This document shows positions 33,788 to 46,135 of a stretch of 64,000 nucleotides of DNA, one piece after another. The stretch is from Zychaea mexicana (lineage: Eukaryota > Mucoromycota > Mucoromycetes > Mucorales > Lichtheimiaceae). The notes beneath the pieces are model-generated. The model worked only from the letters and a program-made list of their open reading frames with translations. It was not told the DNA's origin and ran no database searches. Each line of letters opens with the position of its first letter. Position 1 is the stretch's first letter. The stretch covers positions 62,001-126,000 of the forward strand of contig NW_026516675.1 in the NCBI RefSeq assembly GCF_025766255.1, given 5' to 3'. The translations under genes and the position numbers were made by a program.

Positions 33788-36026
33788 AAACCTACAATCC
33801 AACCTTGTCCTACTTTATACATTATATACTTTTTTTTCTGTTATTTTATTATACTTGTACTGATACATAACTCATTCTACTTTTCCCCTTCTCACCACCA
33901 CCTTTTTTTATATACATTCCCTATTACTGTTGATGCTATTATTATCTAATAATAATGTCCGTATGTACATTTTAAAAATATGAACGCCTAATCCCGGCCG
34001 GAAATGTGAGTGCTGTAGAAGTGCTCGGTTTGTAAAATAAATTTATAAGACTAATATCTATTTCCACTATGTAGAGTGTAGCCAGCAATGGCTAAAAATT
34101 CATTGACAAAAACATTAATGGCGATCGAGGTACTTTTTTCAATTCCATATCACAGCTCAACTCCTAATGAGAACCACTAACAGCAGCAACAAGCAATACT
34201 GTTAATAACGATCTGCACAGACAAAAATCAGCTTACAGTCTACACATATCTGAGAGCGCTTTGCTCCATTTTCGGACGTAAAACCGTAACTGCAAGATGG
34301 CTATATTGCATATGTGAACGCAATAAATACAATTTGATGATAGTGCTTCTGCCGTATACGACGGATTCGACAACATCTTACTTGATGTTTGTGATCATGC
34401 ATTAACCGCTAGCTACAAAACCTCAATGGTGACTTTTACCACCGACCCCAGATACCCGCCCATGAAGATCTTGGTCTTTAATGCTATCTCTACTGCAACA
34501 TGTGTCGAACTTGCAACTGCCATAGCATAAACGATTGCAAGTCCCAAAATAAGGTATTAATGCACCCCTAGCATGCTTGACAGCGCCGGATAGTCAACGA
34601 GCAGCTATTCGAAAGCAATCACAACTACATGAAAAGCAATAATGGTAACGGCATTAGTGTCGACGACGACCCTAATTGTGTGTTGGCGCACGTCAAAATA
34701 GAAAGCGAGAACAAACCAGACAAGAGCTACTGTACCATCAGCCACAACATTATAATCACAGACAGAAAGTACCGTTTTCATTATTACATCATTAAAAGAT
34801 TCAGTAGTGATATCCGAAAGCAGTGATGAAGAAGACGTAAATGGCAGCAGCCAACAACGACATATTAATGGCGACACTGTCACTGCAAGTCGTCAGTACG
34901 TTAATATTACTATAATGTACATAAAATAACCAAACCTGCGCTTAGCACTGAAAATATTTTGGTTAGTAATCTATAGCCAACAGTACAGCGATGGCACTGT
35001 ATTCGCCGTTTTTCATATCCCTAAACAAAATAGCACCGCAAGGAAGCGACCGCAATTTCATGATGCAGGTCAATTAGTATTCCATATCAATATAAAAAAA
35101 CTACAGCCAGCAGATGCCGCTCCTATCTATATTGAACAGATACTTACACGATTGTGTTTTTATTCTACTATCAGTCCAGCATGGTTGGAGGATAAGATAA
35201 AAGATACAGTAGATGAATTATCTCTTCCCTTGAACTTTTTAAGCACGCTCAATGAGCAACTAGCATCACCGGTCTCTCATATATCTATTGAAACTTTGTA
35301 CAGACAATATGCAAAAGTGTATGTATACTGGTGATGATAGCTTCTTCAATCTCAAAAAAATAGTTGCATACTCTGAATGTCATCGATGCTGTAGTCTATC
35401 ACTGTGCAACATTTTTCGGTATGCTTAATAAATATAATATAACAGTGAGGAGGCACTGCAGGTGTATGATTGGAAGAGAGAGAGCCTGGAACCCCAGTTC
35501 CACGCATGCAAGTACCGCACCATGACATATAGCAGTTTGAACTTTAATGAGCGCATATAGTTGTATGTAGCAGCACAGATAAACTTGTCTGCTTTCAGCT
35601 TCACTAACTCGTCTGAAATTAGTATTAAAATGATCTCATACTACTCCCATTCATGGAACACATAAATCCTTTTCACCACATACGCCGAGGATAAGTGGTT
35701 TGGACATTGATTTGCCACTGCAGCTACTAAATCCTTTGCGCAAAGTCCTTTCAACCAGATATAGTGATTGTAACAAGTCTGTACTATATACCACCAACAT
35801 ATACTCAAGGGGAGGTTTTAGAAAAGGAGGGCGAGCGGTAGAAAGTGGTGCTAGAAAGTGACAGTCCATCGGAAGAAGCATGCAAGTTGATGGATGCTGC
35901 ATGCAACGATTGCTTTCGGAGTCTGATAGTCTTTCACGCGTTGATGGGCTGTGCTTTTCTTTTCGTACCTTTTTGTGTTCTCTTTTTTACTCAACTTGAA
36001 TAATCCTGCATCTCGAAAAGAAAAGC
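33788..36026. other. Spacer with one unexplained open frame
   Basis: About 2.2 kb between the pseudokinase and the FTS-like gene. It is AT-rich. The only stretch that looks coding is at 34981-35334, listed separately. I see no tRNA or transposase motif. Confidence 0.4.
34981..35334 (+). other. Possible orphan exon or gene relic, function unknown
   Basis: A frame of about 117 codons is open from an apparent acceptor (TATAG, ~34978) to TGA at 35332-35334. It includes KKLQPADAAPIYIEQILTRL and SPAWLEDKIKDTVDELSLPL, with regular amphipathic spacing. Upstream, 34780-34900 holds a Ser/Asp/Glu-rich stretch (SESSDEEDVNG) that could be a preceding exon, but earlier stops occur. No start or family is identified. 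It may be a decayed gene. Confidence 0.3.
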
Positions 36027-37314
36027 TATGGACAATGTAAACTTACGATTAAAGTTTCTGGGCTAAACGAAGCTTTCGGCTTAACAACAAGCTTTGTTAT
36101 ATTTTCTTCCTTAATTTATCTAGCTACGCCGTTACAGTACTGCCAGCAATTCGAATACGTCGCCATTACCTCGTCGCTCCAGCAGTCTAATAAACGCTAG
36201 TGCCAGTAACAACAACAGCAACAACAGCAGTTCCGGTGCCAATAATGCAACGACTACTAGTAATCCTAACAGCCCAAGCAATCGTAAATCGAGCGTTACT
36301 TCACTGTTTAGTCGAACACGTAGCGTTGCACGACTCGGTAAACGAACAGGGCCACCTGCGACTACAACTGCTGCTGCCGACAATTTTCTTGAACAAGATG
36401 AGAATGCTGAATCTGAAGTCAAATCGCCACGACTGACATACGAATACTTTAAGCGTTACGAGCTTATGACCGAATTGTAAGAATTTCCCCTGATTAGTTA
36501 TAATAAAAAAGAAGCAACATGTATTAACGACTGTATCGAAAATGCTGGGTTTCGCTTAATAGCATCAATCTACGAAATCCGAGTCATTGCCCCTTGGGCG
36601 TCTACGTGATGCCTTCAACGGATAACCTCAATGGTAAGTGAAGGCTCAAAGTCTCCTCAACTTACATACTACGTGATTAAGTGAAGGTTCTAAACCGAAC
36701 TGTATGCACACATACTTCATAGTTTGGTATGGCGTATTGTTTGTTCACAAGGGCTACTATCGCTCAGGTGTCTTCAAATTCCGGATGACCATCCCCGAAA
36801 GCTATCCGAATCATCCACCATCGGTGACGTTTACCACAGACATGTTCCACCCCTTGGTCGATGTGCAGGGTAACCTGTCGATCTCACAACAATTTCCCAG
36901 TTGGCGACCTTATCAAGATTATATATTCCATGTGTTGCATTACATGAAGAATATATTCAAAAAGGTGGTTCTGGATGGCTTGGTGGATAAACATTGTCTG
37001 AACAAAGAAGCGTATCGATTGTAAGTTTAAAAGAGAGAGAGAGAGAAAACAGAGGAATACCTTCTGTTGTAATCTTTCCCAAGTGTGATTCTACCGGTAA
37101 TTAATCAAAAATCTTGATTCATGCTGTATGCAAAAGATACCGAACAGATTTGACAGTATTTGGCAGATTAGCACAACAATGCGCACAACTCTCCATCACC
37201 GAATCGTACCTTTTCGATCTTGTCCCGGATAACAACCTTATCACATTTTCTCCACTCAGTGAAGCCAAATTCGACGAGCTCAAAGCGCAAATATTAAGTA
37301 GTAACTTGGAATAA
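36027..37314 (+). CDS. FTS/AKTIP-like inactive ubiquitin-conjugating (UEV) protein
   Basis: In animals and filamentous fungi FTS links Hook and FHIP to form the FHF adaptor that couples early endosomes to dynein. Exons are 36027-36035, 36124-36476, 36563-36633, 36723-37020 and 37137-37314, giving 302 residues. The first coding exon is only 9 nt (MDN). Residues 4-115 are Ser/Asn-rich and disordered with basic patches. The UBC fold follows: YEYFKRYELMTEL, PLGVYVMPS, VWYGVLFVHKGYYRSGVFKF, PPSVTFTTDMFHPLVD, then FPSWRPYQDYIFHVLHYMK. The usual E2 active-site Cys block (HPN...CL) is replaced by HPLVDVQGNLSISQQF, as in AKTIP, so it is catalytically dead. The C-terminus ends in an ITFSPLSEAKFDELK segment typical of the family. 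It converges with Rsm22, with 105 bases between stops. Confidence 0.9.
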
Positions 37315-37419
37315 GTAGTACAGTGAAATATACCTTGTCTTTACACAATGCAGAATGCATCTTCTTTATACATGTAAATGGTAACAAACAGCAGCCCAAT
37401 CTTTCCTTTTTTTGACTTT

Positions 37420-39763
37420 TTACTCGACTTTGACGACTCCATCACTATTAACAACACGGTCATTATCTGATACACCCTTCGATACGCGTGTTACGACCTT
37501 GTTCTTCGAAGGATGAGGAAATAAATCACCCCACGCCGCTTTACGTGCATCCCTATACGGGATTTTGCCTTGTGATTTGGGAATCACCATTCGTTGAATT
37601 TCTCCTATAACATTATTGAAAAGAAACAATGTGTTGTGAGCTACTTGTTTATCTCCTTTTTTCTCTCGTTCCTCAACTACAGTAAACACAACAATAGAGG
37701 AATAGTAGCCAATAGCCAAACAAAAATGACATGAAAAGTGATAAAGTGATGATTATCTAATTGGTACATACCTTCTTTGGCACACACATCCATCACAACG
37801 TGTCCATGCTTCTTGAGAGGAGGCTGTATTAAACGAGGCCATGTGTATGCAGCTTCAGGGAGATCATCATGACTTGATTCTGCCTTTGACCTTGATCCTC
37901 GCCTTAAAACAACATAGGCATACTTTGAGTCTTCTAGATTGAACTTGGAATGCTTTGTTTTCATCTATGAAAAAAAGAATAATACAGATATTTAGACCAT
38001 TTCAGTTCATCACAGAGGGAGACCATTTGGTGTGTTGAGTGAACATTGAATTTACCAGAAAAGGCGGTCGTTGAACTCTTTGTGAAAAGTGACACCAGAA
38101 TGCATCCGGTCTGGCATCAGGTGAATACAGTAAGGGACAGGGTCTATCGTGGGGGCACTGTATTATATGGTTAGTTGAGGAGTCTTTGGAAAGTGCTACC
38201 GTAATTTACACCCTCCGTCAATATCATAACACCCCCCTCCCTTCTGCGTTTTTGCGTGAAAGAGAGATATAACTTGCCGGTGCCACCACATGCACATCAT
38301 CTTTATGCTGATCCAAAATCCATTGTCGAGCGCGAGCAATATTTGAAAAGCCAATAGGCGTACCTCGATCAACGAGCACCTGCATCAAGCAGAAAAAAAG
38401 TTAATTTCTGTTTACCATAAGCAGTTGTTGCCTTACCCTTTTTCCTATTCCTGTTGCACGCTCCTATCACCAGGGTTTCCCAAGAATCTCTCTCATCAGG
38501 GACTATAGTAGACTTACTAGAATATCGCCTGCATGTTCCCAGAGTTGATCCACAATAGAGCGCTGTAAAGCTTGAGAGGGGAGGTCACCGATGGTAAACG
38601 CGCTTACTACCAAATCAGGTTTCGGTGCCTGAAAACTTATTACTAACAGTTATACTAGAAAATATTTCTGCTAAATTATGCGATATTTTACATTTGGAAC
38701 CACAGCACCAAGGTATCGCTTAAACTCCATATTTGCGTAGGGTGAGAGATTGGCTAAATATGTAAACCAAATATTTAGTATCGTAATTCGCATACTCCTT
38801 GTTTCATTTCTAAAAATTAGCTTCTTCTAATTTTTTTTACCTTGTAGTCGTTCAGCAATATTGAGCATATCCTCAGAAAGATCGACACCGACATATGATT
38901 GTAGATCTGAGAACACCTCTTGTGCAGCCCTACAAAAACTTAACATGTGAGATCGAGCGCACACATGGCCATTCAAAACAGATGATACCGAGTGCTTTAC
39001 CATAAAGCCGTGCCTGGGCCCGTGCCAAAATCGAGGATGGACTTTGGAGCAAAATCGGCTATTCGATGGGATATTTCGGCCAGGACATTCATGGTCGCCG
39101 CATAAGTAGATGGTAGCACACCAGCTGCATAAGCAATGGATTCACGCGGACCATAAGCCAAGGTATGGGGCTCCTGGTAAGCTGCTTGGCGCTTTTTGCT
39201 TTTGCCATGGCTACTACTACTACTACTGCTACTACCGTTGTCGTAGTCTGGGAGATGTGTAGGTATCCTGGAAGTGGATCGGAGCGACTCGTAAAGACGC
39301 AAGGCATCTGTGCGGATCAGTCGTTTGTCATTTTCTGTAATAGAACGGTCGGATTATTTTTAGTAACACGGGCTAAGACTATTTTACGCTGTGCTCTAAT
39401 ATTGCTACTTTTTTATTTTAGCCAAACCTTCAATGAGTTCCGCAATGCCTTGAATTAAGGGTCTTGGCAAACTCACAGCCCCGATCCTTTTTCGTCCAAA
39501 GGCCGCTTCTGGTGAACTTCGAACCACGGGTTCAGCAACAGAAGACGGCACTGGGATCTCGGTCATTGCAATAGATCTGGGAAGTTGTTTGACATGAGTG
39601 ACACAGAAAAAATATGTAATAATTCTAGAATAAAGACAATGACGTACTGCAGCTCTTCTAAAGCTTCCAGTTGCTTTTGATCTAAGAAGACAGCCTTCTC
39701 AGTCGAGTAAGATCGGATCCATTGTCCTGATCGTCGTAGACAGTGCTTGGACAAAGAAAACAT
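37420..39763 (-). CDS. RSM22: Mitochondrial ribosome assembly methyltransferase-like protein Rsm22/METTL17
   Basis: Rsm22 is needed for mitochondrial small-subunit maturation. Ten exons: 39763-39648, 39576-39428, 39334-39001, 38929-38841, 38753-38692, 38628-38518, 38379-38278, 38157-38056, 37964-37772, 37604-37420; 480 residues. The N-terminus (MFSLSKHCLRRSGQWIRSYS) is basic and Ser/Arg-rich, as for mitochondrial import. A SAM-type motif ILDFGTGPGTALWAAQEVF lies at ~187, then GVDLSEDML. Then comes VVAPCPHDRPCPL...FWCHFSQR, where Cys/His residues may bind an iron-sulfur cluster, as described for METTL17. Intron 7 starts with GC (38277-38276) rather than GT; the spliced motif PCPH confirms the joint. 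A Ser run (SSSSSSSSHGKSKKR, ~39230) is an insertion. It shares a 269-bp divergent promoter region with the Hsp70 gene. Confidence 0.92.
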
Positions 39764-40032
39764 TTATTATGCGAGACAGAAACACACAAGCGGGGTGGGG
39801 GTGGGGTGCCACACAAACGCGGAACTTATATATAAGCCACTACTAGTGTAGTGCAGATGTGTGTGAGCGTAGTAATAGAATGGTGATGATGATTCCTAGT
39901 TCGCTGACTTTTGCGGGTCAGGCACGTTACACAACAAGCAATTTTAGGAGTAGTGTGCTAATTCCCTATTTTTATACAACTTGTTTCTTTCTTTTTCGCA
40001 CCTTTTACTCTTTTCCCTACACACACACCCTC
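39764..40032 (+). promoter_or_regulatory. Divergent promoter between Rsm22 and the HSPA12-like gene
   Basis: CTTATATATAAGCC at about 39825-39838 is a TATA-like palindrome that could serve either direction; it is 62 bases from the Rsm22 start and about 195 from the Hsp70 start. Next to it lies a G-rich run (GCGGGGTGGGGGTGGGG, 39791-39807). No perfect heat-shock element (nGAAn arrays) is visible. Confidence 0.45.
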
Positions 40033-42890
40033 ATGTCCTTTGACTCGCCGACCTTTGACATTTCTGACTATTCGTACGTGATTGGCATTGGTAAGTTCCT
40101 TGTTGCTATGGTTGTTTATTATTCAAGATGACCATGACGCGACTCTGTTTCATTCTCTTCTGCACACCAATACTGCTCTCCCCGCCTCTCTTGCACCGAA
40201 CTCTTGCGCCGAGACGAATGGGCTAAACCTACTACTTCTTGGGCTTAGATTTCGGCACCACTTTCTCAGGGTGCTGCTACGCCTTCACTAGAGATAACAG
40301 CGAAGAAATATTCGATATCATACGATGGTAAGGATCAGGAAAAGAATGGAAAAGGGAAAGTGGAAAGCATAGAAGAAGTACAGCGGTGGACGAGTGAACG
40401 TTTGAAGAAGGAGCAACCGAGATGATAACAAACCTTTATAAATGCACACCAACAACAACAACAACGACAACAACTACTTTAACCAAATGCAACAAACATA
40501 TAAGGCCACGGCAGACAAATCCATATCCAAAAACACCAACGATATCACTGTATCCGCAGGGATCGACAAAGATGACGGCCTGGGGCCAAGAAGCTCGACG
40601 AATGGCACAGCGACGCAACAACGACCATTTATTGTCACGGTTCAAGCTCCATCTCGACGAGAATCTTTTCGATCTCCCACCACTTCCCAATGGCCTAACC
40701 GCCTTGGACACAATTTCACACTATCTCGAGGCGTTCCATGCACACATCTGCGCCGAGCTGCAGCGTAGCTTTGCATCAAACTACGACCAATCCAAGTTTC
40801 GCTACTGTTTGACAGTGCCTGCAATGTGGAGCGATCAAGCCAAAGCAACGATGCGTGAGGCTGCGATCCGTGCAGGCATCATCAACCGATACGACCACCC
40901 GGACCGATTGATGCTGATCAGCGAGCCCGAAGCTGCAGCACTGTATTGTGAAAAGAAATGCGACCAGTTCAACTTGGGCCATGGACAACGGTTCATGATT
41001 TGCGATGCCGGCGGTGGTACTGTGGACCTGATTGTGTTTGAAATCGACGACTCGTCGGGAAGGAGGTCGCTGAGAGAAGTGACGAAGGGTCAGGGGGACT
41101 CGTGCGGCTCGACCTTTTTAGATGCCCGGATGCGTGAATACCTCAAAGACCGCTTCTACGGCCTGGGGAGAGTGAGCGATACTGCTATGGAGTCGATGAT
41201 GGAGAACTTTATTGAAGGCATCAAGGTATGAACAGACGCTTGGCGGAAGATGAGACTATGGCAAGCTGGGGGTATTTCTACCAGCTGTAGTTCTTGTTAG
41301 GGTCTTGATATGTGGGTGGTGTGCGGGTGTTATCACTTGATATTATTGTTGGTATTGCTGCTACTGTTGTTGCTAACCCCCAAAATCAACCTGCTTCTTC
41401 TCTTTCACCTTCTCTCTCTCTGCCCCTTTCTTTACTTTCTCTCTCCTTCTTTACCTCTTTGAAAAAAAAACCTCACCCCCTCTTTCGACACTTACCTACA
41501 TACATTCGCATACTACTGTTATTAACTATACCCTGCTACCCGTTTATAACTCGAACCATACACACGTACAACACATATATACATCCGATCTATGTACTGC
41601 GACTACCTCCCTCCCTCTCCCTCTCCTTTCGCTATAATATCTGCCATATATACAGCCCCAATTTGAGGGTGATGAGGATCAATTCCTCCTTCTTCCTGCC
41701 ACATTAGGTCTGGCGAGTATGGACGATCCCGCCAACGGGATCGAGGACGGCAATTTGCGTATCACTGCCGAAGATCTATGCGAACATGTATTTGAGCCGG
41801 TCGTACAAAAGGTCTTGGACTTGATTGACGCGCAGGTTCGCCAATCACATGTGCCCTTGGATGCCGTCTTCTTAGTAGGCGGTTTTGGTCAGTCTGAATA
41901 CCTTCGTCGACGCGTGATTGACGAGTTTTCGCGCCGCGTAGGCTTCATTGGTGTGCCTCCCCGAGGTGAATTGGCTGTCGTCAGAGGCGCCGTCTATTTC
42001 GGTTTGAACCCACGCATGGTCACTGAGCGTGTGTCACGTAGAACCTATGGTGTGGAGACGCGTATGGTGTTTGACGCGCGACAGGACCCGCAGGAGAACT
42101 GCATCCAGGGTGATGGCGGCCGTTTGTTCTGTAAGCAGCGCTTCAGTGTTTATGTTCAAAAGGGCCAGCGGGTCAAAGTGGATGAGTGTGTTTCCAAAAA
42201 CTTTATGATTGCCTATCCAAACGACACCGATACCGGTAAGTTGCACGCTTCGATTTTGTTTGTTTATCTTTAATGCGGTATCGTCCTCTGAAGGAGGATG
42301 ATTAGATCTGGATGTGTTCATGCGCTAATGTGTCTGTGTGTCTCTCGTTGATAGATTTGTTTGCATATGATGGAGACGGCGCAGTGCCCCGTCTGACGAC
42401 CCATCCACAAGTGTTCAAGGTAGCGCGCTTCCCGATCAAAATGCCCAAATTCAGCGGTGTGCAAAAGGGCGAGCCAATCTTTATGACCATCAAGATGTTC
42501 TTTGGCCAAACCGAAATCAAAATCGAGGTGCATATCCGCGACCGTGTGTTTACATTCACGTCTGCTTTTGAGACATTAGAGCGCGGACTGAACGGAGCAA
42601 TGGCAGGCCTTAACTTGGATGTGCCACATACGCCACCTGGAAACAGCCTGTTTAGCAGCGGATCCACGTCCAACTTATCAAGCCCCAACACCACATCGCG
42701 CCCTCCTTCCCTGGGTAACAATCAGGATCCGTATGTATACCCACCGCCCATGTCGCGGTACCCTCGCAGCTTCAGGGGTGATGATGATGATGGATCGTTC
42801 TATGACGGTGATTCCCGGCATTCCACAGGTCTGCATGGCACCGCCAAAAAATTACTTGGTCCTTTCAAGATCGGTAGACGGAACAAGTAG
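40033..42890 (+). CDS. HSPA12-like Hsp70-family ATPase
   Basis: Exons are 40033-40090, 40249-40327, 40505-41225, 41656-42235 and 42355-42890; 657 residues. The actin-like ATPase signatures are present: VIGIDFGTTFSGCCYAF (residues ~16-32), ICDAGGGTVDLIVFE (~211) and FLVGGFGQSEYLRRR (~358). KTPTISLYPQG and MTAWGQEA are typical of the HSPA12 branch, which is divergent and abundant in fungi. The C-terminus lacks the canonical Hsp70 substrate-binding lid and EEVD. It ends in a Ser/Pro/Asp-rich tail and a basic FKIGRRNK. Intron 4 is 430 nt, much the longest here, with CT-rich content. Joining exon 2 to 3 at 40327/40505 restores RWPRQTNPYPKTPT. Its substrate is unknown; the family is thought to be non-canonical chaperone-like or signalling ATPases. 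Confidence 0.93.
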
Positions 42891-43421
42891 AGTAGTGGAT
42901 AGAGTAAAGGCACGCAAACCCACACTTCTAAAAGAATAACAAGAAAAGACCATCTCATAAGTGGAAAGAAATACTTCTTTAATACATCAGCAACCCCTAC
43001 CTTTTTTTATTATTAACATACTACCACCACTACTACTACAACTAACATCTCATCAGCAACATCCCCACATATTCATGCAGCCGCAAACACCTACCACTTG
43101 ACCACCCTTCCGGCATATTCTCTCACTCATCACCTTCCTCGAATGTTTCTACGTCCGACACACCCTGACTATGGTGGCCTTCATTCTCCTTCCCACAACC
43201 AATTTTTTTTATCTTTTTTTTTTTGTATTCATGAATGTAATTTCCTTCGTAACCTCTTCCTTTCTTCTTCTGCTCCGAGAACGTCACATATCATTTTATT
43301 ACAGAACGCAACAACATTCATTATAATAATAACATCATTAAATTATTATTATTATTATTATTATTGTTATTATCATTAATATTTATTATTTCTAACTGTT
43401 CTTCTTGGTCCTTCTAATGAT
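42891..43421. repeat. Convergent 3' spacer with ATT microsatellite
   Basis: Between two converging stops. It contains an ATT tract (about 43341-43365) and a T-rich stretch (43200-43230). No gene seen. Confidence 0.6.
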
Positions 43422-45054
43422 CTAAAAGCGTGGACGGGGCTTTTCACCCTTGGAATTGCGTGACCATGGCACCACAAGACATTGATGTCTATGCATTTTA
43501 TAGTAGATAAAAAAGCTTATCAATAATTTTGTGCTTCAATGACGATACACGCACCATCGACCACCATTGTCATTTAAAAAAATTTGTTAGATAGCAATAC
43601 CTTGTCAGTGCAATCAAATTGCCTTGGGGATCCCAGATACCACCGCTGCAATCAAAGCGTCCGTTGATGATGTGTGGAGCAACAATGCTGCTTAAAATTT
43701 CTTTACCCGAGGGTCGTCGTTTAAATAGTACTTCCAGCTGCATCGTTGGACACCAAACAGGTCTTTTTTCCCCCCAAACCACGTAATATCTGTTAGTATG
43801 TCGTAGCCAAATGTATTGTCCTTTTCAAGAAACTTACCCTCCAAGATAATCCCAGCCGAGAAGCATGGGTGGTGTTACGAACAGGTCGCAGAAATAGGGT
43901 ATACCTGTAGAATACACAAATAATTTGAGGAATGTGATCATGTTAGCATAGAACAGAAAAACAGTACTCTGGAAAAAGCTTCAAAAGTAAGCATTACTTT
44001 TGAAATCGATATCTCGACCGTCCTTAAATTGAAGTGACTGATGGAACTCTGGTTTGCCCATAGACAAATGATCCTTGCCGAAAGTTGATCGATCTGCGAG
44101 ACATTCTAAATATTCACCCATATAAATATGTTTGAAAGGTGTCATGGCGGCTCGATTAGGCGCTTGGTATGGCTCGTGCATGAAGTTGATGCCCTCTACA
44201 TGAAATCGACCCGTTAGTTATTGATATTATGTGGTTTGAAACCCATCATTATATCTAATGGTATCATCCTGCTTGCTTCTTTCGCATCTTGGGTCTATGG
44301 TTTGTACCTTCGCTATCCAAATTGCCCATTGTGAAAACGACGTGGACCTTTTCCTTGTATCTGTCAGGTTGGAATTGATCTGCCCTGGTCAAAAGCGGCG
44401 CACCTTCGGCCTGCAAAAGGCTGGCTTGCACCAGACAATAGCCTTTCTTGCTCGTCTTTAAGTTCTTGATGGACACAACAAATGGGCCAAGGCTGGTCTT
44501 GTGCATGTAGAAACAATTCAATGCCACTGGGTCATGCTGATGCTTGTTTTCAAAATGGCGAAGTGCCGCATCCGTAACGAGTGCAATGACATAACCTTTT
44601 TTATACGATAAAGAAAATGCCGGATTTTCTTTTAACGTCTTGTGCAAAGTTTTGTCACATATACCTCGGTCTACTCCCGCTTCCATCCTTTATTCTTCTT
44701 ACCGCCCTAATAGTATATAGCAAAATGGTTAGAGATACCCGTTATTCTATTCGAGAGCGACGGTATGGTAGTCAATAAGAGTAACTTACATGAGGAACAT
44801 CACCAATAGCCCATTTCTGAAAGAGACAAGCAAAAGTTAAAGTGGAAGAATCGAAAAGAAACGTGTATTATGAATATCAATTATATGTCGATTGGTACAA
44901 GAAGCTATACGAGTTATAGGTTTATGACGAATTGTACCTTGCTTGCATTGCCTACGTACAGAGTGGCACCCGACTCTGTAGTTCCGATACAGACAGTGTT
45001 CGTGCCTTCATCAAAGGCAGATACTGTACCTTGGGTTGCTTCAGCAGTGCTCAT
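43422..45054 (-). CDS. Thioesterase-like (acyl-CoA thioesterase, hot-dog fold) protein with a 4-nt micro-exon
   Basis: Probable hydrolase of acyl-CoA, from fold alone. Eight exons: 45054-44938, 44816-44790, 44706-44703, 44595-44308, 44195-43998, 43904-43838, 43789-43601, 43488-43422; 318 residues. The N-terminal hot-dog shows KWAIGDVPHGGYVIALVTDA. The HGG there is only obtained if a 4-nt exon (GGCG) is spliced between two introns of 84 and 107 nt. Later blocks are VHVVFTMGNLDSEGINFM, IPYFCDLFVTPPMLLG, WCPTMQLEVLFKRRP and HIINGRFDCSGGIWDPQGN. The end HQCLVVPWSRN matches the usual family C-terminus. Without the micro-exon the frame is lost. The exact substrate is unknown. It converges with the Hsp70 gene, 531 bases apart. 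Confidence 0.88.
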
Positions 45055-45660
45055 GCTTTGTAAACAGTTGTAAAACGTGGTAAAATTGACAAGGAAAAGA
45101 AAAATGTGGTTATGTAATGCTAACCTATGTTTATATTACGGAGTTCCCTCTGTTTTGTCAGCGGATCCCCACGCTTCTCGGATTTGTCACACTTAATTTC
45201 TGGGATTATGATTATGCGAAAATGGCGAATTCTCATCTGTGGGGACGAAAAAATCAGCAGCTCAAGATTTGGTTTATTTATCTTAAGTTTCCACTAAAAA
45301 TGTACATGTGTATAAGCATGTTGAAAAGGCTGACATCTGGAGAGGTACTAGTAGTACTCCCTAAAAATTACCCAATACTGGACAATGCTTCAGGATTTTT
45401 AACATCAAGTTCGTTAAACACCATCATAATCATAAGTATTTGCTGCTGGCCACTTCATTACTCTCTATCATCATCTAGCTAAATGCGTCAGAAGAGGTAG
45501 AGACCACCTTTTTGAATATAAAGTCTTTAAGTTAATGAACGGTTGATATAAGGATGATTTTACGACTCGAATCCTACAAAGATACAGGTGAAGTCAGAAT
45601 AGAAGAAGTCCAGGCTATAAACACTTTTCCTTGTAATAAAAAGGATTACAACGGCACATA

Positions 45661-46135
45661 CAGTTGTACCCCGGGATTTGCAACCGAGGGTTTTCCGATT
45701 TTTTTTTTTTTTTGCAAAAAGTGAGGATTTGCAAGTAACGGGGTAAACAATTCTGCTTCAAATAGACACTGGATAAGGCATCCTATAAACACTAGCCCAT
45801 TGTTTATCTGTTAGAGATGATGTACGATACGTTCTGTGGGGATTTCACACAGCTCTAAATGTTACTACTTGCATATATAAAACCGTTCTTTTATTGAAGC
45901 TGTCTAGTGCAGTAACCGTATCATTTTATTCCTCATAATCCGCAACAGATGCTTCTTTCAGTTGATATTGCAAAAATTGAAGCTGTTTTTACCCCGATAA
46001 CATGCAAATCGTATAAACTCATTTGCAAGTTGCAAATTTGCGAAACTACTAAGTTTTTTTGGATTTTTCAAAAAAAAAGTTGCAGATATACGAGGAATTG
46101 CAAACCCAGGGGTTGCAAAAACCGGGGTGCAACTG
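45661..46135. mobile_element. 475-bp MITE with 25-bp terminal inverted repeats and TA target duplication
   Basis: The left end reads CAGTTGTACCCCGG and the right end, reverse-complemented, CAGTTGCACCCCGG; the ends match at 22 of 25 bases. Both are flanked by TA (45659-45660, 46136-46137), as for Tc1/mariner/pogo insertions. Each half is also a fold-back: GATTTGCAAGTAACGGGG at ~45726-45743 mirrors the left end, and ACCCCGATAACATGCAAATC (~45991-46010) mirrors the right. No transposase is encoded inside. It lies in the spacer between the thioesterase and Dbp8. Confidence 0.8.

Noticed and set aside
37114..37314. Start of the last FTS exon at 37114 as an independent gene
   Set aside because: The AG at 37135-37136 joins it in frame to the preceding exon and completes the UBC-type C-terminus.
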